A stretch of DNA of 50,527 nucleotides from Chitinispirillales bacterium (GCA_031281485.1 JAITFI010000007.1:1-50527); one strand, 5' to 3'; numbered from the stretch's first letter, positions 24,550 through 34,121 are shown. Numbers and translations: made by a program. The notes: a model not told the origin generated them from the sequence alone.

Positions 24550-26571
24550 ATGAGAATAACATTTTCGACAGTCAACAGAAACGTGCAGCGCAACCTGAGC
24601 CGCCGTTACTCCGATTTGGTGGGGCTCCAAGAGCAGCTCTCCACCGGCAAACGCCTCCGCAAGGCCTCCGACGACCCCGTCGACGTGGCCAACGCCATAA
24701 AGCTGCGCGCCAAAGAGGCGCAGCTCGGCCAGTACAAACGCAACATCCAGGACGGCCTTGCCGTTATGGGCGTCGGCGCCAGCGCCATGGGCAGTATGAA
24801 CGAGCTCCTACACAGAGCGCGCGAACTCGCCGTGCAGGCCGCCAACGGAACCTACAACGACAGCGACCGCCTCTACATGCAGCAGGAGGTCGACCAGCTC
24901 TTCCGCCAGATGATGTCCGTGGTCAACACGCAGTTCAAGGGCACCTACATATTCAACGGCACAAACGGGAACATACCGCCGTACAAGATCGCCACTTCCG
25001 GAGCCGACCGCATGGACTACGAAAACAGGACTATGGCGACCTTCGGCACCGTGTTCGCGCGCAAAGCCGACGGATACGATTGGGATACCCACAACATCCC
25101 CGATCCGGGGCTCGTTACCGCCTCCAGCCACTCCATGAACAACGATACGATCTACCTGAACTATGCCACGAACAGCCTCAGAATCGGCGACAAGGTGCAG
25201 CTCGCGTGGAGGAGCGGCTCCACACCCCCCGACGCCCGCGTTAACGGCCGCAGCCTGCAATACATCTACCCGGAAACCATGCCGCTCGACGAAATGACGA
25301 TCAACGGGCGGACGTTTTCAAACGGCGTCCACAGAGCAAACATCCCCGCCGGCACAATTACCACCGCCTTGACGCCCGAACAGCTCTATACAGGGGCCGG
25401 CGGGACCATTCCGGTGAAGAACATCTCCACCGGTTCGGTCGAGGTAACCGCCACCGACGGCGGCGGCAACACTTTCAAGCTGAAAGAGGGCCAGGACTAC
25501 AGCATAAACTACGCCACCGGCACGTTCACGGTGCTCAATCCGGGCTACACCGCCGCCCCGTACAGCTTCGACGTCAAATACCGGATCGACGGCGAAAAGG
25601 GCGACTACGAACTCGACTACGTCACCGGCCAGATCTCCGTACTCAGCGATGATTTCCGCGAAGCGCTCAACAATATATCGAATATCGACAGGCCCACGCT
25701 AACGGCCATCGACAGCACCGTCTACAATCCGGCCCCCCCGCTCCTGAACGCCCCGCACGGCATGACGTACAGGACGGACAACGTCTTCCAAATCGTGGAA
25801 GGCAAACTCGGCGACAACATCCGCGACATCTTCCCCGGCTCTATGAAGATAAAGATAGGCGACAAGGAGTACACGGAGGGCCACGGCGAGTACCAGCCCG
25901 ACTACTACGACCAAGAGGGCGTCCTCCAGCCCGGCAAGAACAAGTTCGACTACGAGGTCGACTACGAGACCGGTCTGATAACCATCTACAACTTAGACCT
26001 GATGCGCGACATGAGGCCGGAGTGGCTCGGCGGCCCCGACAGGGCGCTGGACCCCGACGCCCCCAATAACATGTACAGGCAGCACCAGCTGCAAATAACC
26101 TTCGACTACATAACCCGCGGCGTAGACATCTACGGCGACAGGGTGACAAGCGCCGGCGATATCCTGCGGGCCATAGAAGAGGGCATTGTGGCCCCCATAA
26201 ACATAAAGGCCGACGACCTGCTCAAAGACTCCCGAAGCGGCAACGACATGGTTGGATCACTGCTGCGCTACAGCCAAGCCCTGCTCAAAGACGACCGCGA
26301 AGGCATCCAAAGAGCCCTCGACGAACTGACGACGATGTACGACGCCGTGCTGAACAGCCAGAGCCAAATGGGCGCGAAGATCTTCCGCTTCGAACTCACC
26401 GAACAGCGCAACGGCGAGCAAACCATAGAGGTGGGCGCCCAAGTCTCCTCCCTAGCCGACGCCGACTTGGCGGAGGTGATATCGAGACTGATGCTTGCCG
26501 AAAGCGTCTACAACGCGGCCTTGCAGTCGGCGATGAGGGTGTTGCAACCGTCATTGGCTAATTATATGTAG
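24550..26571 (+). CDS. flgL: Flagellar hook-associated protein 3 FlgL, long form
   Basis: FlgL, 673 aa, about twice E. coli FlgL (317). The N-terminal flagellin-like helices (MRITFSTVNRNVQRNLSRRY, LQEQLSTGKRLRKASDDP, GASAMGSMNELLHRARELAV) and the C-terminal helix (ADLAEVISRLMLAESVYNAA) are conserved. The central about 400 residues are an enlarged exposed region with three DY-TG-type units (25489-25548, 25603-25656, 25948-26000) related to those in FlgK. ATG 24550 is chosen for AAGGAGG 9 nt upstream and the family N-terminus; 24526 is an earlier in-frame start without support. Last gene of the block. Confidence 0.92.
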   Translation: MRITFSTVNRNVQRNLSRRYSDLVGLQEQLSTGKRLRKASDDPVDVANAIKLRAKEAQLGQYKRNIQDGLAVMGVGASAMGSMNELLHRARELAVQAANGTYNDSDRLYMQQEVDQLFRQMMSVVNTQFKGTYIFNGTNGNIPPYKIATSGADRMDYENRTMATFGTVFARKADGYDWDTHNIPDPGLVTASSHSMNNDTIYLNYATNSLRIGDKVQLAWRSGSTPPDARVNGRSLQYIYPETMPLDEMTINGRTFSNGVHRANIPAGTITTALTPEQLYTGAGGTIPVKNISTGSVEVTATDGGGNTFKLKEGQDYSINYATGTFTVLNPGYTAAPYSFDVKYRIDGEKGDYELDYVTGQISVLSDDFREALNNISNIDRPTLTAIDSTVYNPAPPLLNAPHGMTYRTDNVFQIVEGKLGDNIRDIFPGSMKIKIGDKEYTEGHGEYQPDYYDQEGVLQPGKNKFDYEVDYETGLITIYNLDLMRDMRPEWLGGPDRALDPDAPNNMYRQHQLQITFDYITRGVDIYGDRVTSAGDILRAIEEGIVAPINIKADDLLKDSRSGNDMVGSLLRYSQALLKDDREGIQRALDELTTMYDAVLNSQSQMGAKIFRFELTEQRNGEQTIEVGAQVSSLADADLAEVISRLMLAESVYNAALQSAMRVLQPSLANYM

Positions 26572-26582
26572 TCGTTGATGTT

Positions 26583-26690
26583 GACTTTATATGCGGGGTT
26601 TAGCCCCGCATATCCTATGAAAGGGCGCGATTTATCGCGCCCTTTCGTCTAAAAAAGATTTTAAAGACTTTGACTTTCCCCCAAAACCAT
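26583..26690. repeat. Hairpin array, repeat family A, copy 4 (single arm)
   Basis: TATGCGGGG/CCCCGCATA hairpin, TCCTATG, then GAAAGGGCGCGA/TCGCGCCCTTTC hairpin, CGTCTAAAAAAG, in inverted orientation relative to 10150. It lies 12 bp after flgL and may help end that transcript. Confidence 0.8.
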
Positions 26691-26744
26691 GGTACAATCT
26701 ATGTAATGATAGTATTATGGGCAAAAAAAAATAAATATTTTTTG

Positions 26745-26773
26745 TTGACTTTTTACGATTTTTTGATTATCTT
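26745..26773 (+). promoter_or_regulatory. Promoter TTGACT-N17-TATCTT of the fibro-slime gene
   Basis: TTGACT at 26745-26750 and TATCTT at 26768-26773, 17 bp apart. It would give an untranslated leader of about 190 nt before ATG 26975. Confidence 0.55.
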
Positions 26774-26779
26774 GATACG

Positions 26780-26965
26780 AGGGATGTTGTATCCACCCAT
26801 ATATATAATGAATAGGACTTCCCTGAAGCGGGTACAAGATATGGCGCCCGGAGACGGGCTTTGGGCGTAGATGTAGGGGCGGGGGACGGCCGAAAAGCCG
26901 GAAAATCCCGGGCGGATGACCTTAGATGACCTTAGATAACTAATAAACTTGTCATATTTAATAAG
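26780..26965 (+). promoter_or_regulatory. Structured 5' leader of the fibro-slime gene
   Basis: The leader contains GCCCG-GAGA-CGGGC (5-bp stem closed by a GNRA tetraloop, near 26849-26862) and CGGC-CGAAAA-GCCG (near 26888). No known riboswitch consensus was recognised. A regulatory role is inferred only from length and structure. Confidence 0.35.
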
Positions 26966-26974
26966 GAGGCTTTT

Positions 26975-29900
26975 ATGAAAACGGTACGGTTGCCGGGTCG
27001 GTGGTTGGGCGTCGGAGCGGCGGTGGGGTTGTTGCTCTGTTTGGCGAATGGGGCGGCGGGGCAGACGTGGGACCCGTGGAGGGCGATAGATGTTACATTC
27101 TATGATTTTAAGTCGGATAGGTCCAATCCGGAGTTTGAGCAACCGCACGGGAAGTACAACGGTTCGGGGACTACCGCTCGGCCGGGGATGGTGACGCGGT
27201 TAGATGCGGACGGAAAGCCGGTGGCCGCTGGGCCTAATAACGGCGGATACTTGAACCAAGGTGTGAGGTTTTGGTTTAGAGACTGGAACGCTTTAGGTAC
27301 GTATAAAATGGCTGATACAATTATAGCCGACCCATTAACAAATCCGAATAATAAAACGTACCTGACTAAATTCAGGCCTATCTATACGTATGGAAACGAT
27401 CCTCCGCCTGCGTTATCTACTAGCTGGAACTTGCACGGAGGTGAATATGACGACGGAACCTTGAAATGGAGAAAAAACGCTTATTCTGACACTGATTTTG
27501 GCAGTGTCGTAGGGGATAACGGCGCCGCTATAACCATACCGAGCGATAATAGAGGTATCGCGAACGCTTTCGAAAATAAAGTGATTGAAGGAAAGTTGTG
27601 GTTCCAGCACTTAGGTAATGGTGTCTATCAATTTCAGCAGACGAACTTTTTCCCGTTGGATAACGCGCCGACCGCATATAACGCCAATGGCCGTACCCCC
27701 GGTGTTGAATTTACGAGCGGAACACCGTTGAGCCCGGGGAAACAGTGGAAAACCGACCATAACTTCTCGTTCACGATGGAAATGGTTAGCGAATTCACGA
27801 TGCAAGACGGGTTAATGTTTAGTTTCACGGGCGACGATGATGTGTGGGTCTTTATCAATGGCCGGTTGGCCGTGGATGTGGGAGGAATTCACTCAGCAGT
27901 GAAAGACAGTATTAATTTGAATGATAAAAGAGGTGCTCTCGGAGGTTTGATTGATGGATCAAAATACAAGTTACATATGTTTTACGCGGAGCGTCACACG
28001 ACTGAGTCCAATATCAAAATAACGACGAACATTATATTTGATCCCGTAGACGTGGATCTAAAAGTAGACGGCAACCCGATGGTCGCCGGAGAACCCAAAC
28101 TCGCGGCTGGTGAGGTTAAAAGAAAGGACGGCGCGCGTGTAACGGATTTTGCGAAGGGTTCGTTTACTTGGAAAGCGAATGATATCGGGCCCAATAAGAA
28201 TGGAACCGCCGTTAACGGACAAGTGATTACCGTCAAAAATAAAAGCGGTCAAACTTGCACTTCGGGCGCGAACAATCCGTGTGGCAAGAATGACACCATA
28301 TACGTGACAGCGACGAAGGCATACACGTGGGTCCGCATATACGGCGAATACTACGATGAGTTGTCCGGATCACGTGCCCGCGACTCCACAGACGTATATG
28401 TGAACCCCGGCCCCGCCGCGAAGCTCTTCATTGAGGCCTCCGGCGACTCGACGCGGAGTTTGAGAGACAGCTCGAAGTTGGATACGGTTCGAATTCTTTC
28501 CAGCGCCACGGCGGACAGCAATTTCTACGCCATCCTGCGTGACCAATTCGGAAACTGGGTCGGACGCGCCCCGATTCCGGTGACAAGTACAACCGCGTGG
28601 GCGACGACGACGCCGACCGTCGCGACCGCCGCTCCCAACAACGCGCAGGGTCGCGGCAAGGCTACCCGTGTGGCGAATACCGGAATAACGCCGCTTACCG
28701 TCACCTATAACTCGTTGACGGGGCGGTCGACTATCAAGGTGGAGAATATTACCTATAAGGCGATAGAAGTGGGCATAAAGCGGGGCGGGACGTTCATTAG
28801 GATTTCGACCAGTACCGATCCCAACAACCCCGGCACGTTGACCATGTTCACTGGGGCCGACACCACGCTGTGGGTGAGGCAGCAGCGCAGCGACAACAAT
28901 TTGTGGGACGAGGTGCCGGCTTCATGGTCTAAGGACGGTCTGACCACCAGTCCGAACACGACCCCCAATGAGGCGGTCTCTTGGACGGTGCATCCTACGG
29001 CCGCCACGCCCAACAATACTCCGGGAACGGTTACGGTCACATCGGCCGACAACACTTCAAGCGCCACGATGAAAATCATCGTCAAAGACAATGACCCGGT
29101 CTCCGCGCGGTTCTTCATTAAAAAGGGGACTCCGGTGCTTACCCCGGTAATCGACAAGTGGCCGCAAACGTCTACTCCGAGCGACGCGCGTATGTACGCC
29201 GTCCCGAGCGCCACGGTGGAGTTGACCGCCGGAGTGCGTATGCCCATAGTCGGCCAGCTCTTCACGACCGCGGTCCCGAGTTCTGACACGTGGCTCCAAA
29301 CGGTTACCGGTGGTACGTGGACGTGGGCCCCTGTGGCGGGGTCGCCGTCCAATACTTGCGCCAATTGCGGTGTCCGTGCGGAGAATGGCAACTTGGGCGG
29401 GGATTCGGCGACGTTCATGTCCACGGTCGCCCATAACACGTATCAGATCCGCGGCACTTTTACTAAGGGCAGCATCACCATAACGCAGGATATTTTGATA
29501 AGGGTCATACCCGACGTATACAACACGAAGCTTGTGATAGAGCCCGACAATCAGGGACTCGCAAATCGGCCCAACACGTCGCTGCGGGTGAACGAGGTTG
29601 TCTTCGCGGAGGGTGATTCGTTACCGAAGGTTGTTTACGTGGTCATCCGCGATAAGTACGACAACTATATCTGCCCGTCCGGCGCTCCGAACCCGTATCC
29701 TCCGCCTAATATAGAAGGTACAACGGCATGGACGAAAGGTACGAATCCGGGTATCATAGGGTTAGAGGAGGGTTACAGGTTGTGGGGAGAGTGGAAAATC
29801 ACCAGAGGTAATTTGGAAGGTTCTTACCCCCAGACTATGCTGACGGCGAGCAATGTCGCTTGGGGCGATTCGAAGGACTCCGTAAAAGTGAGGTTCGTAG

Positions 29901-32329
29901 ACTATGATTACAGCGAAATAAAGATTGTAAAGGTGTGCGATAACGATGGCGGGGAGCCGATGTTTACAAATGGCGGCACCCGGTACTGCACTGTTGGCGA
30001 CACGTTGCGTATGGACTCCAACCAAGATAAGCCGATTTACGTCTTCGGAAAGCGCAACGACTGCGGCGATCCGGGTAAGCCGAGCGGCGAAGCTTGCTGG
30101 GAAGATGTCACCGGCGATTGGGGCCGCGACCCTGACCTGATGATCGCGCTGGGTTCGCCGCCGAGCGGCACTCCGAACTGGACGCTCACGCCGGGAGGCA
30201 CCGGCAGGGGGCAGATCACCGTCAACAGAGGTTCGACGTTAAGAGACGCCATAAACATCAAAATCACCGTCGGCCCGCCGCTCAGGGCTGAACTTGTGAT
30301 ACTCACCCCGCCGGATCAGCGTATCGCCGGTCAGGAGATCTCGGCCGTCGTACAATACTACAACCGCGCCGGTTTGATGACGGAGTGGGATTCGAGATGG
30401 ACTACGCCCAACGTAGGCGCCAAATTTACCGACGCGCTCGGCTTGGGACCCACAACGAAATCGCCCGAGGTGCACAGCGAGGCAAATTGGAAAGACCTCT
30501 TCTACGGCGGCAACACGGGGTCGACCCCCAATGCTGCGTTGGCGCATAGGCCGACCGGATTGAACGATCAAGTCGCGTTCAAGATCTACTACGCGGCCAG
30601 CGGCCATCAGGTCAGCTACAACGAGTCGATTAAAATAAACGGCGCTGATGTTCCGATTACGGCGACCTCCGAACCCTTCACGGTGTTGGCCGGTCCGCCT
30701 GCCCGTATTGAGATCGTGGGGCCGAACGGGCCTATCGATACGCTCATGGTTCGTCAGTCGGATCCCGAACAGATACTGCGCTCCGTCGCGGTGGATAATT
30801 GGGGCAACCCGTTAGGCGATTGGCCGAGCAATTGGAACGCCAAAAATGATAAGCCGATTCCCGTGAACGAAGTGAATCGTCCGGTTATCGTCTACGTCCC
30901 GGGTCAGGCTACTGATAACGGGTGCGGGTGGCTCGTGGCTGTCGGTACCGGGAACACGTCGTTGCGGGACAGCTTGTATATCTGCGTAACCGGCGTGGTC
31001 GCCCTTCCGGTCAGCGTGATCACTCGGGATTACGACGGTTGCGGGTACTTAGACAGGATAGAGATGAAGTTCAGAAAGCCTATCACCTTCTCCCCCGGGG
31101 TTAACGGAGCGGCGCCGCCCGAAAATAAGATCAGCGTCAAATACAACGGGACGACGTTGAAGGTTGACTCTGTGACCGTGAGACCAAGCGACTCGACCGT
31201 GGCGATCTGGCTGCGCGACGTGGCCCCGCACGGCAGCGCGGCGTTGCAGACCGATTGGATCCCGACTATCAACATCGGCGAAGGGTTCTTGGGTGAAGCC
31301 GGTCCGCAGACGCTTCCGTCTCCCAACGCGGCGGTCACAGACGGCGCGGCGCCGGTCATTGCCACCGCCAAGCTCTTCATGTCCGACAGGCATATAGAAG
31401 TGAAGTTCAGCGAGAAGATCAAGCCCTCGACGGGTACGACGTTCGGTACCGACCCCAACGTGCCCAACACCCCCGGCTTCACGCCCGACGACCTGTTCAA
31501 TATATGGGTGAAGGGGCAGAACAAGGCCCTGGCGGCGAGGACGCGCGCGCTCACCAAGACGACCGGCGATGTAAACGCCGGAACGTCGTTTGTCCTGCAG
31601 GATGGCAGGCTGGTCGGAATCACGCCTGATAAGCTTTTCCCGAAGGACGAATACACGCTGAGTTTCAAACTGAGCGAAGGTATAAACGTCGGCCCGCCCA
31701 ACGATTATATCAATATCAGGACGTCGGATCAGGGATCCAATCCCATCGATCCGACCCGGGTGCGCGACCGCTCCGAGGGCAACGTGCCGCATGACAACAA
31801 CCGTAAGGTGGCGTTCACATACGGCGACGAGCCGAACGGCAACATGAGGCCTATCCCGAACCCGGCGTCGCCCAGCGACATACACGTACCCAAGGGCACG
31901 GTCCACGCGACACACGATCCCAACGCGATTCAGGGCATACGCGACGGCCAATACGGCGGCGCGGTCTTCGAAGTGCCGATCTACGTGCCGAGCATAACGA
32001 CGACTAACGAAAACGGGGAAACGGTGCTCATTCCCGCCGATAAGAGGCCCACGGTGAGATGCCGCCTCAAAGTTTACGACTTGGCGGGCAACTTGGTCAT
32101 ATCCGGCCAAGACAACGATGCGATGGGATCCAGGACCGGAGGCACCACCGGCAACGATTTCAGCAAGATGCACCTGTACTGGAACGGCTACAACGCCCAA
32201 AAGATGAAGGTCGCCCCGGGCACCTACCGGATGGTGGTCGAAATCAGCTACGCGGGCAGCCTGAGCGAAGAAGACAAGAAATTCGCGAAGGACAGGAAGT
32301 ATCAGGGCGTGGTCGGTATATCTAAGTAA
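26975..32329 (+). CDS. Giant secreted fibro-slime domain protein
   Basis: 1784 aa. Signal peptide at residues 1-29 (ends GAAGQ). Residues about 35-360 form a fibro-slime/PA14-like domain with SFTGDDDVWVFINGRL near 284-299, VDVGGIH, and YKLHMFYAERHTTESN. A long series of Ig-like or Big-like beta segments follows, many with the pattern PGPAAKLFIE, GPPLRAELVI or GPPARIEIVG. The C-terminal about 90 residues (CRLKVYDLAGNLVISG, YWNGYNAQKMKVAPGTYRMVVEISY) are FlgD-like. Fibro-slime proteins are typical of Fibrobacter, where they are linked to adhesion to cellulose; function here is inferred. The start follows AAGGAGG. Codon use in residues about 85-360 is more A/T-rich than later parts, suggesting a mosaic. 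A strong terminator follows. Confidence 0.9.
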   Translation: MKTVRLPGRWLGVGAAVGLLLCLANGAAGQTWDPWRAIDVTFYDFKSDRSNPEFEQPHGKYNGSGTTARPGMVTRLDADGKPVAAGPNNGGYLNQGVRFWFRDWNALGTYKMADTIIADPLTNPNNKTYLTKFRPIYTYGNDPPPALSTSWNLHGGEYDDGTLKWRKNAYSDTDFGSVVGDNGAAITIPSDNRGIANAFENKVIEGKLWFQHLGNGVYQFQQTNFFPLDNAPTAYNANGRTPGVEFTSGTPLSPGKQWKTDHNFSFTMEMVSEFTMQDGLMFSFTGDDDVWVFINGRLAVDVGGIHSAVKDSINLNDKRGALGGLIDGSKYKLHMFYAERHTTESNIKITTNIIFDPVDVDLKVDGNPMVAGEPKLAAGEVKRKDGARVTDFAKGSFTWKANDIGPNKNGTAVNGQVITVKNKSGQTCTSGANNPCGKNDTIYVTATKAYTWVRIYGEYYDELSGSRARDSTDVYVNPGPAAKLFIEASGDSTRSLRDSSKLDTVRILSSATADSNFYAILRDQFGNWVGRAPIPVTSTTAWATTTPTVATAAPNNAQGRGKATRVANTGITPLTVTYNSLTGRSTIKVENITYKAIEVGIKRGGTFIRISTSTDPNNPGTLTMFTGADTTLWVRQQRSDNNLWDEVPASWSKDGLTTSPNTTPNEAVSWTVHPTAATPNNTPGTVTVTSADNTSSATMKIIVKDNDPVSARFFIKKGTPVLTPVIDKWPQTSTPSDARMYAVPSATVELTAGVRMPIVGQLFTTAVPSSDTWLQTVTGGTWTWAPVAGSPSNTCANCGVRAENGNLGGDSATFMSTVAHNTYQIRGTFTKGSITITQDILIRVIPDVYNTKLVIEPDNQGLANRPNTSLRVNEVVFAEGDSLPKVVYVVIRDKYDNYICPSGAPNPYPPPNIEGTTAWTKGTNPGIIGLEEGYRLWGEWKITRGNLEGSYPQTMLTASNVAWGDSKDSVKVRFVDYDYSEIKIVKVCDNDGGEPMFTNGGTRYCTVGDTLRMDSNQDKPIYVFGKRNDCGDPGKPSGEACWEDVTGDWGRDPDLMIALGSPPSGTPNWTLTPGGTGRGQITVNRGSTLRDAINIKITVGPPLRAELVILTPPDQRIAGQEISAVVQYYNRAGLMTEWDSRWTTPNVGAKFTDALGLGPTTKSPEVHSEANWKDLFYGGNTGSTPNAALAHRPTGLNDQVAFKIYYAASGHQVSYNESIKINGADVPITATSEPFTVLAGPPARIEIVGPNGPIDTLMVRQSDPEQILRSVAVDNWGNPLGDWPSNWNAKNDKPIPVNEVNRPVIVYVPGQATDNGCGWLVAVGTGNTSLRDSLYICVTGVVALPVSVITRDYDGCGYLDRIEMKFRKPITFSPGVNGAAPPENKISVKYNGTTLKVDSVTVRPSDSTVAIWLRDVAPHGSAALQTDWIPTINIGEGFLGEAGPQTLPSPNAAVTDGAAPVIATAKLFMSDRHIEVKFSEKIKPSTGTTFGTDPNVPNTPGFTPDDLFNIWVKGQNKALAARTRALTKTTGDVNAGTSFVLQDGRLVGITPDKLFPKDEYTLSFKLSEGINVGPPNDYINIRTSDQGSNPIDPTRVRDRSEGNVPHDNNRKVAFTYGDEPNGNMRPIPNPASPSDIHVPKGTVHATHDPNAIQGIRDGQYGGAVFEVPIYVPSITTTNENGETVLIPADKRPTVRCRLKVYDLAGNLVISGQDNDAMGSRTGGTTGNDFSKMHLYWNGYNAQKMKVAPGTYRMVVEISYAGSLSEEDKKFAKDRKYQGVVGISK

Positions 32330-32351
32330 CAGCGTTAAGATTTGACCTTTC

Positions 32352-32384
32352 AGGGGCGGACACTCGTGTCCGCCCCTTTTTTTT
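32352..32384 (+). terminator. Intrinsic terminator of the fibro-slime gene
   Basis: AGGGGCGGAC and GTCCGCCCCT pair around a short loop, followed by an uninterrupted run of eight T. It lies 23 bp after the stop. Confidence 0.93.
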
Positions 32385-32515
32385 GACCTTGGGACAACAG
32401 GCATCACCCACACTGTCCCACCGCCGCCCACACCCTAGATAACTGCCAAAATAGCTCAAAAAAGCCATATCCTACTTAATTACAAAAAAAAAATAAATAA
32501 TTTTGACTAAAATAT

Positions 32516-32543
32516 TGATTTATGTCTTGGCGTATAGTATTAT
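32516..32543 (+). promoter_or_regulatory. Promoter of the mraZ division cluster
   Basis: TTGATT at 32516-32521 and TATTAT at 32538-32543, 16-bp spacer. It lies immediately upstream of the MraZ boxes. Confidence 0.6.
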
Positions 32544-32555
32544 TAATGGTAGATA

Positions 32556-32580
32556 GTGTGTTTTTGTGGGTAGTTGTGGG
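32556..32580 (+). promoter_or_regulatory. MraZ operator: three boxes at 10-bp spacing
   Basis: GTGTG (32556-32560), GTGGG (32566-32570) and GTGGG (32576-32580) are separated by exactly 5 bp each. This matches the direct repeats with 5-bp spacers bound by MraZ in other bacteria. The boxes lie just after the -10 and before mraZ, so autoregulation is expected. A fourth GTGTG at 32588 is out of phase. Confidence 0.75.
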
Positions 32581-32633
32581 TTAAAATGTGTGCGGACGGC
32601 GGCCTGCCGCCCGCGCATTAGGGAGAGGTTTGT

Positions 32634-33110
32634 ATGGCCAGTTTCTACGGCAGCTTCGACTATTCCGTCGACGCCAAGGGCAGGGTGAACATTCCGGCTA
32701 AGTTCCGGAAAGCGCTCTCGCCGGAGGCGGAGGATACGTTTATAGTCACATACGGGTCGGAAAACTGCCTTGAAGCCTATCCCAAGGATGTGTGGAATAA
32801 GCGTATAGCTGATCTTGCCGACCACCTCCCGAGGACGCCGGAGAACGATAAGTGGCTGCGTTTCATATCAGGCACTTCGGCGGACTCCGTCCTAGATGTG
32901 CAGGGGCGGATTATACTGTCGGCGACCCAGATGAAGTATGCCAATATCACAAAAAATGTGACGATAGTAGGCAATATAAAGGGATATATAGAGTTGTGGG
33001 ACAGCGAAAGGTACAAGGAATATATAGGGGCGACGATGAAAGACTTTGACACGTCGTTTTATGCGGTTGAGGATCAATTGGCCAAAATGGGGCAATCGGC
33101 GCAGGTATGA
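32634..33110 (+). CDS. mraZ: Transcriptional regulator MraZ
   Basis: MraZ, 158 aa (usual about 150), a ring-forming DNA-binding protein that controls its own division/cell-wall operon. Two SpoVT-AbrB-like halves are visible: FDYSVDAKGRVNIPAKFRKAL at residues 7-27, and SVLDVQGRIILSATQMKYA in the second half (the DxxGR motif in both). Preceded by GGGAGAGG. First gene of the dcw cluster; it overlaps rsmH by 4 nt (ATGA). The operator boxes lie 54 bp upstream. Confidence 0.95.
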   Translation: MASFYGSFDYSVDAKGRVNIPAKFRKALSPEAEDTFIVTYGSENCLEAYPKDVWNKRIADLADHLPRTPENDKWLRFISGTSADSVLDVQGRIILSATQMKYANITKNVTIVGNIKGYIELWDSERYKEYIGATMKDFDTSFYAVEDQLAKMGQSAQV

Positions 33111-34069
33111 GCGGCGCGGAGTATCATGTCCCGGTGCTTATCGGGGAAGTTTTAGAGTTTTTTGTCTCGGATAGGGGCGGAGTTTACGTCGACGGGACGC
33201 TTGGAGGCGGCGGGCACTTTAGAGCCGTCGCCGCGAGGGTTGTGTCGCTTGCCGCCAAACGGAGCGGGGCGGCGCCGGTTGTTATGGTCGGCGTAGACAG
33301 GGACGGCGAGGCCGTGGAGAGGGCGCGGCGGAGTTCGTTTGACGGTATAGACGCCGAGATTATTATCGAACAGGCGCGTTTTTCTGAGTTTGACGCCGTT
33401 TTGGCTAAGCGCGGCATAGAAAAAGTTTCGGGCTTGTTCGTTGACCTCGGGGTTTCGTCCCGCCAGATAGACGAGCCGGGCCGAGGGTTCATGTACATGA
33501 AGGAGGCGCCGCTCGACATGCGGATGGACCAAAGCGGCGGAAGAACGGCGGCCGAGTTCTTGGAACAATGCGAAGCGAATGAGTTGGCTGACGTCTTTGA
33601 CAAATACGGCGAGATCAGAAACGCGCCGAGATTGGCCGGGGCTGTAAAAGCGTATATGCGTGATAATAAAATGGAAACATCCGCCGACCTGAGAAATTGC
33701 GTGTCCAAAGAGTACGGCGAGCGTTTCGACATAAAATTGATGGCGAAACTCTTCCAAGCCCTGCGAATAAAGGTAAACGGAGAGCTTGACGAGTTACAGG
33801 CGTTCCTTGAAAAGTCAATAACCTATTTAGCCAAGGGAGGGAGGATAGCGGTGATATCCTACCACTCGTTGGAAGATAGGATGGTCAAGGAGTTTTTTCG
33901 TGAAGCGGAAGCGGCATGTGTCTGCGACCCGAATCAGCCGGTTTGTACATGTGATAAACAAGTATTATTGAGAAGGATAACCAGAAAAGCCGTAACAGCG
34001 TCAAATGAGGAGATAAAGCGCAACCCAAGATCAAGAAGCGCGAGATTGAGAGTTGCCGAGAGGGTATAA
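33107..34069 (+). CDS. rsmH: 16S rRNA m4C1402 methyltransferase RsmH (MraW)
   Basis: RsmH, 320 aa, N4-methylates C1402 of 16S rRNA using SAM. The N-terminal YHVPVLIGEVLEF, the SAM motif YVDGTLGGGGHF, FVDLGVSSRQIDEPGRGF with PLDMRMDQ, and the C-terminal ISYHSLEDRMVKEFF are family signatures. CVCDPNQPVCTCDK near the end and the final NPRSRSARLRVAER also fit. Translation is coupled to mraZ by ATGA overlap. A TAGGATT repeat follows the stop. Confidence 0.97.
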   Translation: MSGAEYHVPVLIGEVLEFFVSDRGGVYVDGTLGGGGHFRAVAARVVSLAAKRSGAAPVVMVGVDRDGEAVERARRSSFDGIDAEIIIEQARFSEFDAVLAKRGIEKVSGLFVDLGVSSRQIDEPGRGFMYMKEAPLDMRMDQSGGRTAAEFLEQCEANELADVFDKYGEIRNAPRLAGAVKAYMRDNKMETSADLRNCVSKEYGERFDIKLMAKLFQALRIKVNGELDELQAFLEKSITYLAKGGRIAVISYHSLEDRMVKEFFREAEAACVCDPNQPVCTCDKQVLLRRITRKAVTASNEEIKRNPRSRSARLRVAERV

Positions 34070-34075
34070 AAAGTG

Positions 34076-34105
34076 TATGAATTAGGATTTATATGATTAA
34101 AACGC
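34076..34105 (+). repeat. Short TAGGATT repeat after rsmH
   Basis: TGAATTAGGATTTATATGAT follows the rsmH stop by a few bases; a shortened member of the family at 8685, 13705 and 24452. Confidence 0.45.
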
Positions 34106-34121
34106 TATAATGGGGGAAAAA

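Noticed and set aside
31049-32431. Long minus-strand open frame opposite the end of the fibro-slime gene
   Set aside because: Arg/His/Val-rich shadow frame crossing the terminator, with no recognisable domain; the plus-strand gene accounts for the region.
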